NCBI RefSeq assembly: GCF_013364155.1
Contig: NZ_CP054916.1
Location: 3,096,501 to 3,160,500, forward strand
DNA length: 64,000 nucleotides
Source of the DNA: Streptomyces sp. NA02950
GTDB taxonomy: Bacteria; Actinomycetota; Actinomycetes; Streptomycetales; Streptomycetaceae
Direction: 5' to 3'
The notes beneath the pieces were generated by a model that did not search any database, had not been told where the DNA came from, and saw nothing but the letters and a program-made list of their open reading frames with translations. This document shows, in pieces, positions 34,781 through 43,775 of this stretch. Numbering within the stretch: position 1 is the stretch's first letter; each line of letters begins with the position of its first letter. The position numbers were made by a program, and so were the translations under genes.

Positions 34781-35998
34781 GTGTCAGGACGATTCGTAGG
34801 CTCGGTCTGCGTGGCGGCGATCGCCGTTGCTGCCGCACTCGTACCCCCCGCCGCGGGAGTCACGGCGCAGGCCGCCCCGGCCCGCCCCGTCGACGCATCC
34901 GTCGCCGAGCTGCTGACGCAGCTCAAGACGATGTACCGGAAGGCCGAGGAAGCGACCGAGGCGTACAACGCGACCGAGGAGAAGCTGCGCAAGCAGCGCA
35001 GCACATCCAAGAAGCTGGCCGCCGCCCTCGCCCGCACCCGCACCCGGCTCGCCGACAGCCAGGCGGACGCGGGACGGCTGGCCCGCCAGCAGTACCAGGG
35101 CCACAGCCAGCTCTCCTCCTACAGCTATCTGCTCACCCTGCTCAGCGCCGATCCGGACGACGCCACGGACCGGGCGCGCGAGCTCACCCGGGCCGCGGGC
35201 CGTGAAGCCGCCCTGGTCGAACGTCTGTCCAAGGGTGAGCGGCGCGCCGACACCCTCGCCACCCGCGCCCGCACCGCCCTGGACAAGCAGCTGTCCCTGA
35301 TGTCGAAGCGGAAGAAACAGCGCGACAAGGTGAAGAAGCGGCTCACCGGCATCGAGAAGAAGCTCGCGTCGCTGACCGCCCGCCAGATCGCCGAGGTGGC
35401 CGCGCGCGAACGCCGGGAGACCGAGGAGGCCCAGCGCAAGCTGCTCTCCTCCGGCGCCCTCGGCACCCCCGCCGGCGCCGCCGGACCGCCCGCCCCCGAC
35501 CAGACGAGCCCCGGTCAGGACAGCCCGGACCAGGGGGGTACGGACCAGGACGGCTCGGCGGCCACCGGCGGCGGCACCGCCCCGACGCCGCAGCCCACCG
35601 GAGGGTCCCGCCTCCCCACGGCGTCCGCCTCGGCCGGACAGCGGGCCCTGGGCTACGCCCTCGACCAGATCGGCAAGCCGTATGTGTGGGGCGCGGAGGG
35701 ACCCGACTCCTTCGACTGCTCGGGGCTGACCTCCCAGGCGTGGGCGCATGCGGGGCGGACCATTCCGCGGACCAGCCAGGAGCAGTGGCGCCAGCTTCCC
35801 CGGGTCTCCCTCCAGCGGCTGCGCCCCGGCGATCTGGTGATCTACAACAAGGGTGCCAGCCATGTGGCGATCTACGCGGGCAACGGCCAGGTGGTACAGG
35901 CGCCACGGCCCGGCCAGGTGGTGAAGCTCTCCCCGCTCGCCACCAACCCGGTCCAGGGCGCGGTACGCCCGGGGCCGCTCAACCGGTCGAAGCGCTGA
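34781..35998 (+). CDS. Secreted NlpC/P60 peptidoglycan hydrolase
   Basis: A 405-aa exported cell-wall endopeptidase. Signal peptide at 1-32 (AIAVAAALVPPAAGVTAQA), long coiled coil about 40-215 rich in Lys/Arg/Leu (RipA-like N-terminus), and a Pro/Gly/Gln linker 220-285. The NlpC/P60 domain is at 290-400 with the catalytic Cys in DSFDCSGLTSQAW and His in ASHVAIYAG. GTG start behind GGAGGTGAG. It would cut stem peptides during growth or division. Its 3' end overlaps the convergent StyA-like gene by 20 bases. Confidence 0.93.
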   Translation: MSGRFVGSVCVAAIAVAAALVPPAAGVTAQAAPARPVDASVAELLTQLKTMYRKAEEATEAYNATEEKLRKQRSTSKKLAAALARTRTRLADSQADAGRLARQQYQGHSQLSSYSYLLTLLSADPDDATDRARELTRAAGREAALVERLSKGERRADTLATRARTALDKQLSLMSKRKKQRDKVKKRLTGIEKKLASLTARQIAEVAARERRETEEAQRKLLSSGALGTPAGAAGPPAPDQTSPGQDSPDQGGTDQDGSAATGGGTAPTPQPTGGSRLPTASASAGQRALGYALDQIGKPYVWGAEGPDSFDCSGLTSQAWAHAGRTIPRTSQEQWRQLPRVSLQRLRPGDLVIYNKGASHVAIYAGNGQVVQAPRPGQVVKLSPLATNPVQGAVRPGPLNRSKR

Positions 35999-37232
35999 CG
36001 TCCGCAAGATAGGCCGCGGTCCGCTCCGGCTCGTAGAAGAAGTGCTCGAAGTCGGCGGGGTCGTCGAAACCGTTGGCGATCCGCCGGGCGACCGCAGGCA
36101 GACCGCTCGCCGCGCCGAGGAGGTGCACGATGTGCTCCGGCGGCGGGGCCAGCATCGCGTTGGTCCACTTGGTGACATGGCGCGCGGACTCCCAGTAGCG
36201 GTCGAAGGTCCGGCGCATCCAGTCGGTGTCGAACGGCCGGTCGCCGTGCTCGACGATGCTCTCCAGGTAGCTCGCGGCACACTTGGCGGCGGAGTTCGCG
36301 CCCTGACCGGTGACGGGGTCGTTGGTGACGACGACGTCGGCGACCCCGAGCACCTGTCCGCCCCCGGGCAGCTCCCCGACCGGGTGGCGCACCGTCGGGG
36401 CGTACCGCCCGGCCAGGGTGGCGCCCGCGTCCGTCAGCTCGACCTTGGTGGCCCGCGCGTACTCCCAGGGGGTGAACCTCTCCATCAGCTCCAAGGTCCG
36501 GGCCAGGTGCTCGGAGGGGTCGGTGATGCCCTGGAACGCGTCGACCGGACCGCCCGGAACGCCCTCCCAGAAGAGGATGTCGGCGCGGCCGGAGGTGGTG
36601 AGGGTGGGCATGACGAACAGCTCGCCGACGCCCGGCACCAGATTGCAGCGCACCGCGTCCAGCTCCGGGTGTTCCGGGCGCGGGCCGAGGCCGTGCACAT
36701 AGGCGACGGCGAGCGCCCGCTGCGGGGTGTCGTACGGGGAGCGGGCGGCGTCCCGGCCGAAGAGCGAGACCAGTTCGCCCTTGCCCGCGGCCACCAGGAC
36801 CAGGTCGTAGGTGGTCACGAAGACATCGAGGTCGGAGACGGAGGCCCCGTGGACGACCACCTGGCCGCCGCGCCGCGCGAACAGCTCCAGCCAGCCCGCC
36901 ATCTTCAGCCGCTGGTCGACGGACTGGGCGTAGCCGTCCAGCCGCCCGAGCCAGTCGACGGCGCGGGAGTGGCCCGCGGCGGTCGGCGGTCCGGCGATGG
37001 ACACGCCCAGGCCCTCGATCCGCGGCGCCTGTTCCTCCCAGAAGTTCAGCCGCAGATCGCGCTCGTGCTGGAGCGCGGTGTGAAACATGCACTGGGTGGA
37101 CATCACCCGCCCTGCGCGGATCTCATCGGCCGTCCGGTTGGACATCAGGGTGATCTCGTACCCCTGGGACTGGAGGCCGAGGGCGAGTTGGAGCCCGGAC
37201 TGCCCGGCTCCGACGATGAGTATCTTCCGCAT
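35979..37232 (-). CDS. Styrene/indole monooxygenase-like FAD enzyme (StyA family)
   Basis: A 417-aa group E flavin monooxygenase. FAD-binding GAGQSG at 8-13 (KILIVGAGQSGLQLALGL), DLVLVAAGKGEL mid-protein and a C-terminal VVTNDPVTGQGANSAAK, all StyA hallmarks. Such enzymes epoxidise styrene-like alkenes or oxidise indole using FADH2 from a separate reductase (StyB), which is not seen in this window. It starts 77 bases after CvnD on the same strand, so it is probably the output enzyme of the conservon operon. The 3' end overlaps the NlpC gene. Confidence 0.88.
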   Translation of the reverse strand: MRKILIVGAGQSGLQLALGLQSQGYEITLMSNRTADEIRAGRVMSTQCMFHTALQHERDLRLNFWEEQAPRIEGLGVSIAGPPTAAGHSRAVDWLGRLDGYAQSVDQRLKMAGWLELFARRGGQVVVHGASVSDLDVFVTTYDLVLVAAGKGELVSLFGRDAARSPYDTPQRALAVAYVHGLGPRPEHPELDAVRCNLVPGVGELFVMPTLTTSGRADILFWEGVPGGPVDAFQGITDPSEHLARTLELMERFTPWEYARATKVELTDAGATLAGRYAPTVRHPVGELPGGGQVLGVADVVVTNDPVTGQGANSAAKCAASYLESIVEHGDRPFDTDWMRRTFDRYWESARHVTKWTNAMLAPPPEHIVHLLGAASGLPAVARRIANGFDDPADFEHFFYEPERTAAYLADVSASTG

Positions 37233-37309
37233 GACTGTCGACGCTCCCTCGAGCTCGGATCAAAAAGAGGAACGGAACGCTCCATTCCGCGAGCGGAGCC
37301 GAGGTTACG

Positions 37310-37987
37310 TCACTCGGGCGAGACGTCAACGGCGTGCCGCACCAACGACAGCAGCGCGTCCACCACAGTGATCCGCCGACGGGCGTCCATGAGCACCACG
37401 GGTACCCCCTCGGCCGCGGAGAGCGCGTCCCGCACGTCCTCCGGCCGGTACAGCGGTGCCCCCTCGAAGTGATTGACCGCCACCACATACGGCAGTCCGA
37501 GGCTCTCGAAGTAGTCCAGCGCCGGGAAGCTGTCCTCCAGCCGCCGGGTGTCGGCCATCACCACCGCGCCGATCGCCCCGCGCATCAGGTCGTCCCACAT
37601 GAACCAGAAGCGGTGCTGGCCGGGGGTGCCGAAGAGATACAGCACCAGGTCGTTCTCGAGTGTGATCCGCCCGAAGTCCATCGCCACCGTGGTGGTCAGC
37701 TTGTCCGGGGTCGCGGCGAGGTCGTCGATGTCCTCGCCGGCCCGGGTCATCAGCGCCTCGGTCTGGAGCGGGGTGATCTCCGAGACCGCGCCGACGAAGG
37801 TGGTCTTGCCCACTCCGAAGCCGCCCGCTATCACGATCTTGGTAGCGATCGGTGCCCGTGAGCGGTCCGTCTGCCAGCTCTGGAGCACCTCTTCGGCGCC
37901 GGGTATCCCGGCGCCGGGTATCCCGGACACACGAGGCGGCGGTACCGCCGTCGTGATCGGAATCGTGTCAGAGCCTGCGGAGTCCAC
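37310..37987 (-). CDS. cvnD: Conservon small GTPase-like ATP/GTP-binding protein
   Basis: A 225-aa protein with Walker A GGFGVGKT at 55-62, a threonine-rich switch (KLTTTVAMDFGR) and the GTPGQHRFWFMW motif of CvnD proteins; VNHFEG stands at the NKxD place. These are Ras/Rab-like switches that assemble with CvnABC at the membrane. A direct 15-base repeat makes GIPGAGIPGA (22-31). It overlaps CvnC by 20 bases. Nucleotide binding is expected from the intact P-loop. Confidence 0.93.
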   Translation of the reverse strand: MDSAGSDTIPITTAVPPPRVSGIPGAGIPGAEEVLQSWQTDRSRAPIATKIVIAGGFGVGKTTFVGAVSEITPLQTEALMTRAGEDIDDLAATPDKLTTTVAMDFGRITLENDLVLYLFGTPGQHRFWFMWDDLMRGAIGAVVMADTRRLEDSFPALDYFESLGLPYVVAVNHFEGAPLYRPEDVRDALSAAEGVPVVLMDARRRITVVDALLSLVRHAVDVSPE

Positions 37988-38357
37988 TGAGCACCCTTTC
38001 GAGCAATGCGCGATCCGGCTGTCCCGGGCCCCGCCCGGTGCCGTAGACGCGGATCTTTCCCTGGTCGGCTAAGTCGCTGAGCAGGACACGCACCACCCCG
38101 AGCGGGATCTTGAGCATCGCGGACACCTCCGCGACCGAGCGCATCCGGCGGCACAGTTCGATGATCGCCCGGATCTCCGGCAGCATCCGGGTGCCCGCCC
38201 CGCCGGGGGCCGGGTCGAACCGTCCGTCCGGTGACTCCAGCGAGGCCACGAAGGTCTCCACCAGCAGCACATGGCCGGAGCGGGTCCGGCCCCCGGTGAG
38301 CGAGTACGGACGTACACGCCCGGCTCGACGGGCGGGCCGGGCGGACCCGGCCGTCAC
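37968..38357 (-). CDS. cvnC: Conservon DUF742 protein
   Basis: A 129-aa DUF742 protein, MarR-like winged-helix in fold, with RVRPYSLTGGRTRS near the start and MLPEIRAIIELC in mid-protein, followed by VAEVSAMLKIPLGVVRVLLSDL. ATG overlaps the CvnB stop by 4 bases. It is the third component of the conservon complex; DNA binding is not established. Confidence 0.93.
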   Translation of the reverse strand: MTAGSARPARRAGRVRPYSLTGGRTRSGHVLLVETFVASLESPDGRFDPAPGGAGTRMLPEIRAIIELCRRMRSVAEVSAMLKIPLGVVRVLLSDLADQGKIRVYGTGRGPGQPDRALLERVLSGLRRL

Positions 38358-38845
38358 TGAGCCGACTCCAGGGACCTGCGTAGTTCACCGCGGAGTTCGG
38401 GGGTGAGCACATGTCCGGCCCGGCCCACGAAAAGCGCCATGTGATAGGCGACAACGGTCATATCGCAGTCGGGGGTGGCGTGCACGCCCAGCAGCGAACC
38501 GTCGCTGATCGTCATGACGAACAGACTGCCCCCGTCCATCGCCACCATCGTCTGCTTGACGCCCCCGCCGTCCATCAGCTTCGCCGCGCCGAGCGTGAGG
38601 CTGCCGAGCCCCGAGACGATCGTGGCGAGGTCGGCACCGGAACCCTTGGGCCCGTCCTGCGTCGTGGGGTCCACGGAGCCCGCGGCGGCGATGTGCCGTG
38701 CGTCGGAGGAGAGCAGCATCAGCCCGTCCGAGGAGACCACCGCGACCGATCGGACGCCCGGCACCTCCTCGACGAGGCTCGACAGCAACCAGTGCAGATT
38801 ACGGGCCTCGGAACTCAACCCGTAGGTACTACTGGGCGCATTCAC
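38354..38845 (-). CDS. cvnB: Conservon roadblock/LC7 protein
   Basis: A 163-aa Roadblock/LC7-fold protein (LHWLLSSLVEEVPGVRSVAVVSSDGLMLL, quoted in part: VPGVRSVAVVSSDGLMLLS). Such proteins act as GTPase-activating or scaffolding subunits for CvnD. Start and stop codons overlap those of CvnA and CvnC by 4 bases each (ATGA type), showing tight translational coupling. Confidence 0.93.
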   Translation of the reverse strand: MNAPSSTYGLSSEARNLHWLLSSLVEEVPGVRSVAVVSSDGLMLLSSDARHIAAAGSVDPTTQDGPKGSGADLATIVSGLGSLTLGAAKLMDGGGVKQTMVAMDGGSLFVMTISDGSLLGVHATPDCDMTVVAYHMALFVGRAGHVLTPELRGELRRSLESAQ

Positions 38846-41730
38846 CCGCGTGCCTCCTCAACCGTGTCACCCTCGTCGTGCGCCCCCGTACGTTCTGTGG
38901 TGCCGCCCCGCGGGCCGTGCTCCCGGCCCCGGGCGCGCGCGGCGATCTCGGCCTCGGCGTCCCGGCGGCCCTCCAGGGCACCGCGCTGGAAGCCGCCGAG
39001 TCTGCGCCGCAGTTCCTCCGCGTCGACCGCGCCGCTCCGCTCCCGCGCCCCGGACTCACGACGCTCCACGTTCCTCGGTGTGCGCTGGGGAAGCCCCTTG
39101 TCGGTGCGGGGGTGTTCGGCGGCCCGGGTGTGCTCGTCGGGCCCGATAACGTACGGATCCGTGCCCGCCGGGCCCCAGGCGTCCGCGCCCACCGGACGGA
39201 TGCCGTGGCCGCCCACCAGTCCCCCGACGTCGTCGTGACGGACGGCGAACTCGATCGTCCGTTCCGAGCGGTCCTGCGCGACGGGTGCGGCGGGCCGGAC
39301 GGGCGCGAGGCCGGACGTCGGTGTGCGCCTGGGCAGTGCGGGCGGGTCCCCGGCGCTTCCCGGGGTCGGGTGGCCGCGCGGCGGCGTCGGCTCCATGGGG
39401 TACGGCGCGCCGTCCTGGAACGCCGGGCCCGGACTCCGCTCCGCACCGGGAACGGCCCAGGGCGCGGGGGTCTCCGCCACGGCGGTCCCGGACGGTCGGG
39501 GCACGGACGCCGCGGTCCACTCCGCGTCGCCGGCCGCGGGCGCCTCCTCGTCCGGCTCCGGTGCCGGGTCCGCGGCGGCCGCGGGCACCGAACGCGGCTG
39601 GGCCGGCAGGGCGCCCGAGTTGGCCTCGGCCTCCGAGCCAGGGAAGGCGGGCAGCCCGGCGGCGCCGTGGGCGACGCCCGCACCGGCCGGTGGGGCAGGC
39701 GGCAGCCCGGCGCCCGGCGGACCGGCCGGGAGGATCTTCGTGGGCAGGACCACCACGGCCGCCACCCCGCCCGGCTGCTGCTGCCGCAGTTGCACCCGGA
39801 CGCCGTGGCGCGCGGCGAGACGGGTCACCACATACAGCCCGAGACCCAGCGGGTCCTCGGGCTGCGGGCCCTGGCAGTAGTCGGGCACCGGGTCGGCGAG
39901 CCGGTCGTTCAGCTCCGCCATGCGCTCGGGCGTCATCCCGATGCCCTCGTCCTGGATGGAGAGCATGACCTCGCCGCTCTCCAGCAGCCAGCCGGAGACC
40001 TGCACCCGGGCGTCGGGCGGGGAGAACGAGGAGGCGTTCTCCAGGAGTTCGGCGACGAGGTGGCTGATGCTGTCCGCGGCGTACCCGGCGACCTGGGCGT
40101 GCGGCGGCAACGACTGGATCTGCACCCGGTCGTACCGCTCGACCTCGCTGATCGAGGCGCGCAGCACATCCAGCAGCGGCACCGGGCCCGGATGGCCGGA
40201 GGTGTTCTCCGAGCCCGCGATGACCAAGAGGTTCTCGCTGTAGCGGCGCATCCCGGTGGCCAGGTGGTCCAGTTGGAAGAGCGTCTGGAGCCGGTCGGGG
40301 TCCTGCTCCTGCTCCTCCATGCCCTCGATGACGGCGAGCTGCCGCTCGATCAGGCCGAGGGTGCGCAGGGCGAGGCTGACGAAGCTGCTGTGCACCCGGG
40401 ACCGCAGCCCCTCCAGCCGGGCGGCGATCTCGTCCCGCTCGCGGCGCAGCGCGTCCCGTTCGTCGGCCAGCCGCTGCCGCTCCCCGACCAGCCGGGTGCG
40501 CTCGGTGCCCAGCCCGGTGGCGCGCTCCTGGGCGCGCACCGCCTTGGCGTGGAGCTCGTTGACGGCGCGGACGGCGTCGCCGAACTCGTCGTTGCGGCCG
40601 GTGTAGTCGACCGGTTCCTCGGACGCCGGGTCGGCCGCGACCCGGCGGGTGCCGAGCCGCAGGGCGGCCAGCGGCCGGGTCATCGAGCGGGCGCTCTGCA
40701 CGCTGATGCCGAGGGCCAGCAGCAGGGCGCCGCCGACGAGGGCGATCCGCTTCTCCAGGGCGGTGACGTCGTCGTCGCGCGACCGCGCGAGCCGGGCGAC
40801 CTCGGCGGAGGCCAGGGAGGATTCGACCCCGCGCATCCTGGTGATCCGGGCGCTCAGGGCCGCGTCGACCCGGTCCTCGTCGACGCGGAGGTCACCGCCG
40901 GACAGCCTGCCCCGGTCGGTGAGGCGGCTGGTGTAGCGCTCGGCGGTGGTGACCTCGGTGCCGTTGACCGTGCGGTCGTAGGCCTCGCGCGCGGCGGCCG
41001 GGGCGAGCTGGCGGAAGTCGGCGAGCGCGGAATCCTCGCGCACCCGGGTCCGCTGGGCGGCGGAGGTCAGTGTGGGCTGGGCACCGCCTCCGGCGAGCGC
41101 GGCCACCAGCAGTCCCCGGGTGGCCGACGCCTGCTCGGTGGCGCGGCCCAGCGGGGCGAGCGCGGCGGCGGCGCCGGGACCCGCGTCGGCCGGGAGCCTG
41201 CGGGCGAGGTCGGCGGAGATCTGGTTCAGCGCCTGGACGGCGGTGGTGTACGAGGCGAAGACGTCCTCTGCCGAGCCATGGCCGGTCAGGGCCTGCTGGC
41301 GCAGCTCGGGGAGGTTGTCCAGTAACCGCCGCACGGAGCCGGGGGCCTCCTGGCGCACCTCCCTGACCTGCCGGTCCACCCGGGCGCGCTGGCTCTCGGA
41401 GACCCCGCCGCCGGAGGCGGTGGTACGCCCGGCCGCCACATAGGCGGTCATGGCGTCGCGCTCGTCGGCGAGGGAGTGGGCCAGGGTCACCGCGTCACGG
41501 TTTCTCCCCGCGAGGGCGACCAGCCGCTGGGCGCCGGTCGAGTCGTCGAGGGCCATGAGGACGGCCGGGGCGCCCGCGCCGAGGACCGCGACGGCGACGA
41601 GCGCGATGGACGCGGCCAGGCGGTTGCGGACACGCGCGGAACGCCGCCGTGATGTGCCGTCCTGAAGGTCCTGAAGGCGTGGCTCGCCGCCCGGTTCGCG
41701 CTGCGTGCCCCGAAGCCGCTTCTTCCGCAC
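38842..41730 (-). CDS. cvnA: Conservon membrane histidine-kinase-like sensor
   Basis: A 962-aa nitrate/sulfonate-sensor-like kinase. Basic N-terminus, TM1 about 38-60 (LAASIALVAVAVLGAGAPAVL), an extracellular NIT-type helical domain to ~330, TM2 near 333-350, HAMP, a coiled coil and a GHKL ATPase domain with ELLENASSFSPPDARV, QDEGIGMTP and GLGLYVVTRLAARHG. The DHp region has LDHLATGMRRYSENLLVIAG, with His in LDH. A Pro/Ala-rich tail of about 250 residues follows. It heads a four-gene conservon with a StyA-like gene downstream. Signal unknown. Confidence 0.93.
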   Translation of the reverse strand: MRKKRLRGTQREPGGEPRLQDLQDGTSRRRSARVRNRLAASIALVAVAVLGAGAPAVLMALDDSTGAQRLVALAGRNRDAVTLAHSLADERDAMTAYVAAGRTTASGGGVSESQRARVDRQVREVRQEAPGSVRRLLDNLPELRQQALTGHGSAEDVFASYTTAVQALNQISADLARRLPADAGPGAAAALAPLGRATEQASATRGLLVAALAGGGAQPTLTSAAQRTRVREDSALADFRQLAPAAAREAYDRTVNGTEVTTAERYTSRLTDRGRLSGGDLRVDEDRVDAALSARITRMRGVESSLASAEVARLARSRDDDVTALEKRIALVGGALLLALGISVQSARSMTRPLAALRLGTRRVAADPASEEPVDYTGRNDEFGDAVRAVNELHAKAVRAQERATGLGTERTRLVGERQRLADERDALRRERDEIAARLEGLRSRVHSSFVSLALRTLGLIERQLAVIEGMEEQEQDPDRLQTLFQLDHLATGMRRYSENLLVIAGSENTSGHPGPVPLLDVLRASISEVERYDRVQIQSLPPHAQVAGYAADSISHLVAELLENASSFSPPDARVQVSGWLLESGEVMLSIQDEGIGMTPERMAELNDRLADPVPDYCQGPQPEDPLGLGLYVVTRLAARHGVRVQLRQQQPGGVAAVVVLPTKILPAGPPGAGLPPAPPAGAGVAHGAAGLPAFPGSEAEANSGALPAQPRSVPAAAADPAPEPDEEAPAAGDAEWTAASVPRPSGTAVAETPAPWAVPGAERSPGPAFQDGAPYPMEPTPPRGHPTPGSAGDPPALPRRTPTSGLAPVRPAAPVAQDRSERTIEFAVRHDDVGGLVGGHGIRPVGADAWGPAGTDPYVIGPDEHTRAAEHPRTDKGLPQRTPRNVERRESGARERSGAVDAEELRRRLGGFQRGALEGRRDAEAEIAARARGREHGPRGGTTERTGAHDEGDTVEEARG

Positions 41731-42109
41731 CGGTGCTCACAATCTTTTCTCGCCCGACCGCTGTGGTTCCAGCGGTGACGACGGATCAACCATGGTGTTT
41801 CCCCACCTCTGGTAGGGATTCCGACCCTTTCAGGACGGCTCAGGGGCGGGCATGCATCACCCACCCGGCCACCCGAACGAGTGAACCGCATTGCGTAGTT
41901 GACCACCAACTTTACGTAGGGGCCATACCCTTCCGCCGCCTTTTGCGGGATGGGAAAAGACATGGCCGCCCTGGCAGGATGCCCGCCCACACCTTTCCAG
42001 ATATCGCATTCCATCCTCAATCCGACAAACGTGTGCCTGGTGCGAACCATTGCCCTTCCCTTCACCCCCGCGGAGGCGGTGTCCGAAGGGGGTCCGGCAG
42101 ACTGACGGC
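41731..42109. promoter_or_regulatory. Divergent control region between cvnA and the PP2C-like gene
   Basis: About 380 bases without a gene, less GC-rich than the flanks around 41870-42050. It contains the inverted repeat AGTTG-ACCAC-CAACT at 41897-41911, flanked by CGTA and TACG, which could be a regulator site for the conservon. No clear -10/-35 pair was fixed. Confidence 0.5.
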
Positions 42110-42880
42110 ATGCGCATCGAACTCGCGACGGCCCCCGGCGACCAGCAGCGCCCCAACGAGGACTACGCGTCCGTGGCCCTGCCGGCGTCGGGGCTCGGCG
42201 GCGCACTGGTGGTGCTGGACGGAGTGACCCCACCCGAGGGTGACGACGGATGCGTCCACGGAGTGCCCTGGTTCACCGCGCGGCTCGGCGGCGCACTGCT
42301 CGAACTGTCCGGCTCGCGACGGGACATACCGCTGACCGCATGCCTCTCCGAGGCGATTCGGCGCACCGCGGAAGCACATGGTTCAACATGTGACCTTTAT
42401 CACCCACTGACCCCACAGACCACCGTGGTCGCCGCCCGCTGGGGCCACGAGCGGGTCGAGCATCTGGTGCTCTCCGACTCCGCGTTGCTCATCGAGCGGA
42501 CGGGCGGCGAGGTGACACCGGTGCTCGACGACCGCATCGACCGGCTGCGGGCGGCGGGCCGCCGGCTGACCGGGCTGCGCAACGCCGAGGGCGGCTTCTT
42601 CACGGCCGCCGCCGACCCCGCCGTCTCCGCCAAGGCGGTCACCGGCGACCTTCCGCGCACCGGAGTACGGGCGCTGGCGGCGCTCACCGACGGGGCGTCG
42701 CGCTGGGTGGAGGTGTTCGGCGAGGGCGATTGGAGCGCCTGCTTCGCGCTGCTGCGCAAGGAGGGTCCGCAGGCTCTGATCGACCGGGTGCGGGCGGCGG
42801 AGCACGCCGATCCGGACCGCACGGCCTTCCGGCGCGGCAAGGCGCACGACGACACCGCCGTGGTCTACGCCGAGCTCTGA
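42110..42880 (+). CDS. PP2C-like protein phosphatase domain protein
   Basis: A 256-aa protein with PP2C-type segments: QQRPNEDYASVALP (12-25), ALVVLDGVTPPEG (32-44), VEHLVLSDSALLIE, RALAALTDGASRW and KAHDDTAVVYAEL. The metal-coordinating acidic residues at ED, DG and DD are in their usual order, but the first core motif reads LDGVTPP rather than the canonical VDGHG. Might dephosphorylate Ser/Thr proteins. Start is the ATG at 42110; ribosome binding site is poor. Divergent from the conservon; not shown to be linked. Confidence 0.78.
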   Translation: MRIELATAPGDQQRPNEDYASVALPASGLGGALVVLDGVTPPEGDDGCVHGVPWFTARLGGALLELSGSRRDIPLTACLSEAIRRTAEAHGSTCDLYHPLTPQTTVVAARWGHERVEHLVLSDSALLIERTGGEVTPVLDDRIDRLRAAGRRLTGLRNAEGGFFTAAADPAVSAKAVTGDLPRTGVRALAALTDGASRWVEVFGEGDWSACFALLRKEGPQALIDRVRAAEHADPDRTAFRRGKAHDDTAVVYAEL

Positions 42881-42990
42881 GCCGCACCCGGGCGCGGGGC
42901 CGGAACCCCAATGGCGCATCGGATAACGCCGTTGCCACACCCGTGTCGCAGGATGCCCGCGGCTCGCCGAAGCTGACGTATGTGAGTGCC

Positions 42991-43521
42991 CTACTCCTCG
43001 CCCCCGCGGGCCGAGTGCCCGGTGTCGTCGGCCTCCTGCGCACTGTTCAGCCGGTGCAGCAGGCGGGCGAGTTCGGCGACCTCGCTGCGCTCCCAGGCGG
43101 CGAGACGGCGGGCGTACCGTGCCCGGCGGGCGACCCGGACGGCGCGGAAGCGGGTCCGGCCCTCGTCCGTCAGCTCCACCAGGAACGCCCGGCCGTCCGC
43201 CGGGTCGGGGGTGCGGGTCACCAGACCGAGCCCCTCGAGGGCGCGCAGCTGACGGCTCATCGTCGCCTTGCCGACGCCGATGTAGGCCGCGAGGTCGGTG
43301 GCGCGCTGCGGTCCCGCGTCCTCGAGCCGCATCAGCAGCCCGTACGCGGCGGATTCCAGATCGGGGTGGACCTCACGGGCCAACTCCCCCGACGCCGCAC
43401 GGGCCCGGCGGAGGAACACCGCCAATTCGCGCTCCAGAGCCAGGAATGCTTGGTCCACACCGATTCCACCCAGGGTGCCGCCCTCACCCCGCTCGGGGGG
43501 CCTTGGCCCGCTGTTGTGCAC
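42991..43521 (-). CDS. MarR family transcriptional regulator
   Basis: A 176-aa winged-helix regulator starting at a GTG (43521) behind GGAGAGG. The HTH is around DLAAYIGVGKATMSRQLRALE, quoted in part (YIGVGKATMSRQLRALE), followed by wing RTPDPADGRAFLVELTDEG. A long N-terminal Pro/Gly tail precedes it. A perfect TTTCAC/GTGAAA palindrome lies 20-34 bases upstream, presumably autoregulatory. No efflux or redox gene is adjacent on its own strand. Confidence 0.9.
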   Translation of the reverse strand: MHNSGPRPPERGEGGTLGGIGVDQAFLALERELAVFLRRARAASGELAREVHPDLESAAYGLLMRLEDAGPQRATDLAAYIGVGKATMSRQLRALEGLGLVTRTPDPADGRAFLVELTDEGRTRFRAVRVARRARYARRLAAWERSEVAELARLLHRLNSAQEADDTGHSARGGEE

Positions 43522-43540
43522 GTCAGAGCCCTCTCCGGAT

Positions 43541-43555
43541 TTTCACATGGTGAAA
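43541..43555 (-). promoter_or_regulatory. MarR-type palindrome TTTCAC-ATG-GTGAAA
   Basis: Perfect 6-bp inverted arms with 3-base centre, extended by flanking T and A, directly upstream of the MarR start. Likely an autoregulatory operator. Confidence 0.65.
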
Positions 43556-43775
43556 GTTTCTGTCAGGTGCGGTTGTTGCCGCAGCTCCGTCAGTATTTCG
43601 CAGGATTAGACCAACGGCACCACCCCCTCCCCCTTCCCCGCTCCTATCTACGCCCATAGCGTCACTTATGACATGACCATTCCAACATGGATGGTCCCCT
43701 CGCTCCCTCACCCCCTCGCTCCCTCACCACTCCCCCACTCCCCCACTCCCCCCACCGAGGCTTCGGAGGCACACC

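Noticed and set aside
37310..37987. Frameshift caused by the direct repeat in cvnD
   Set aside because: The 15-base repeat is in frame and adds GIPGA units without breaking the protein.
38698..41325. 875-aa plus-strand open frame over the conservon
   Set aside because: It is fully antisense to CvnA, which has clear domains. The frame is open only because of GC-rich codon use.
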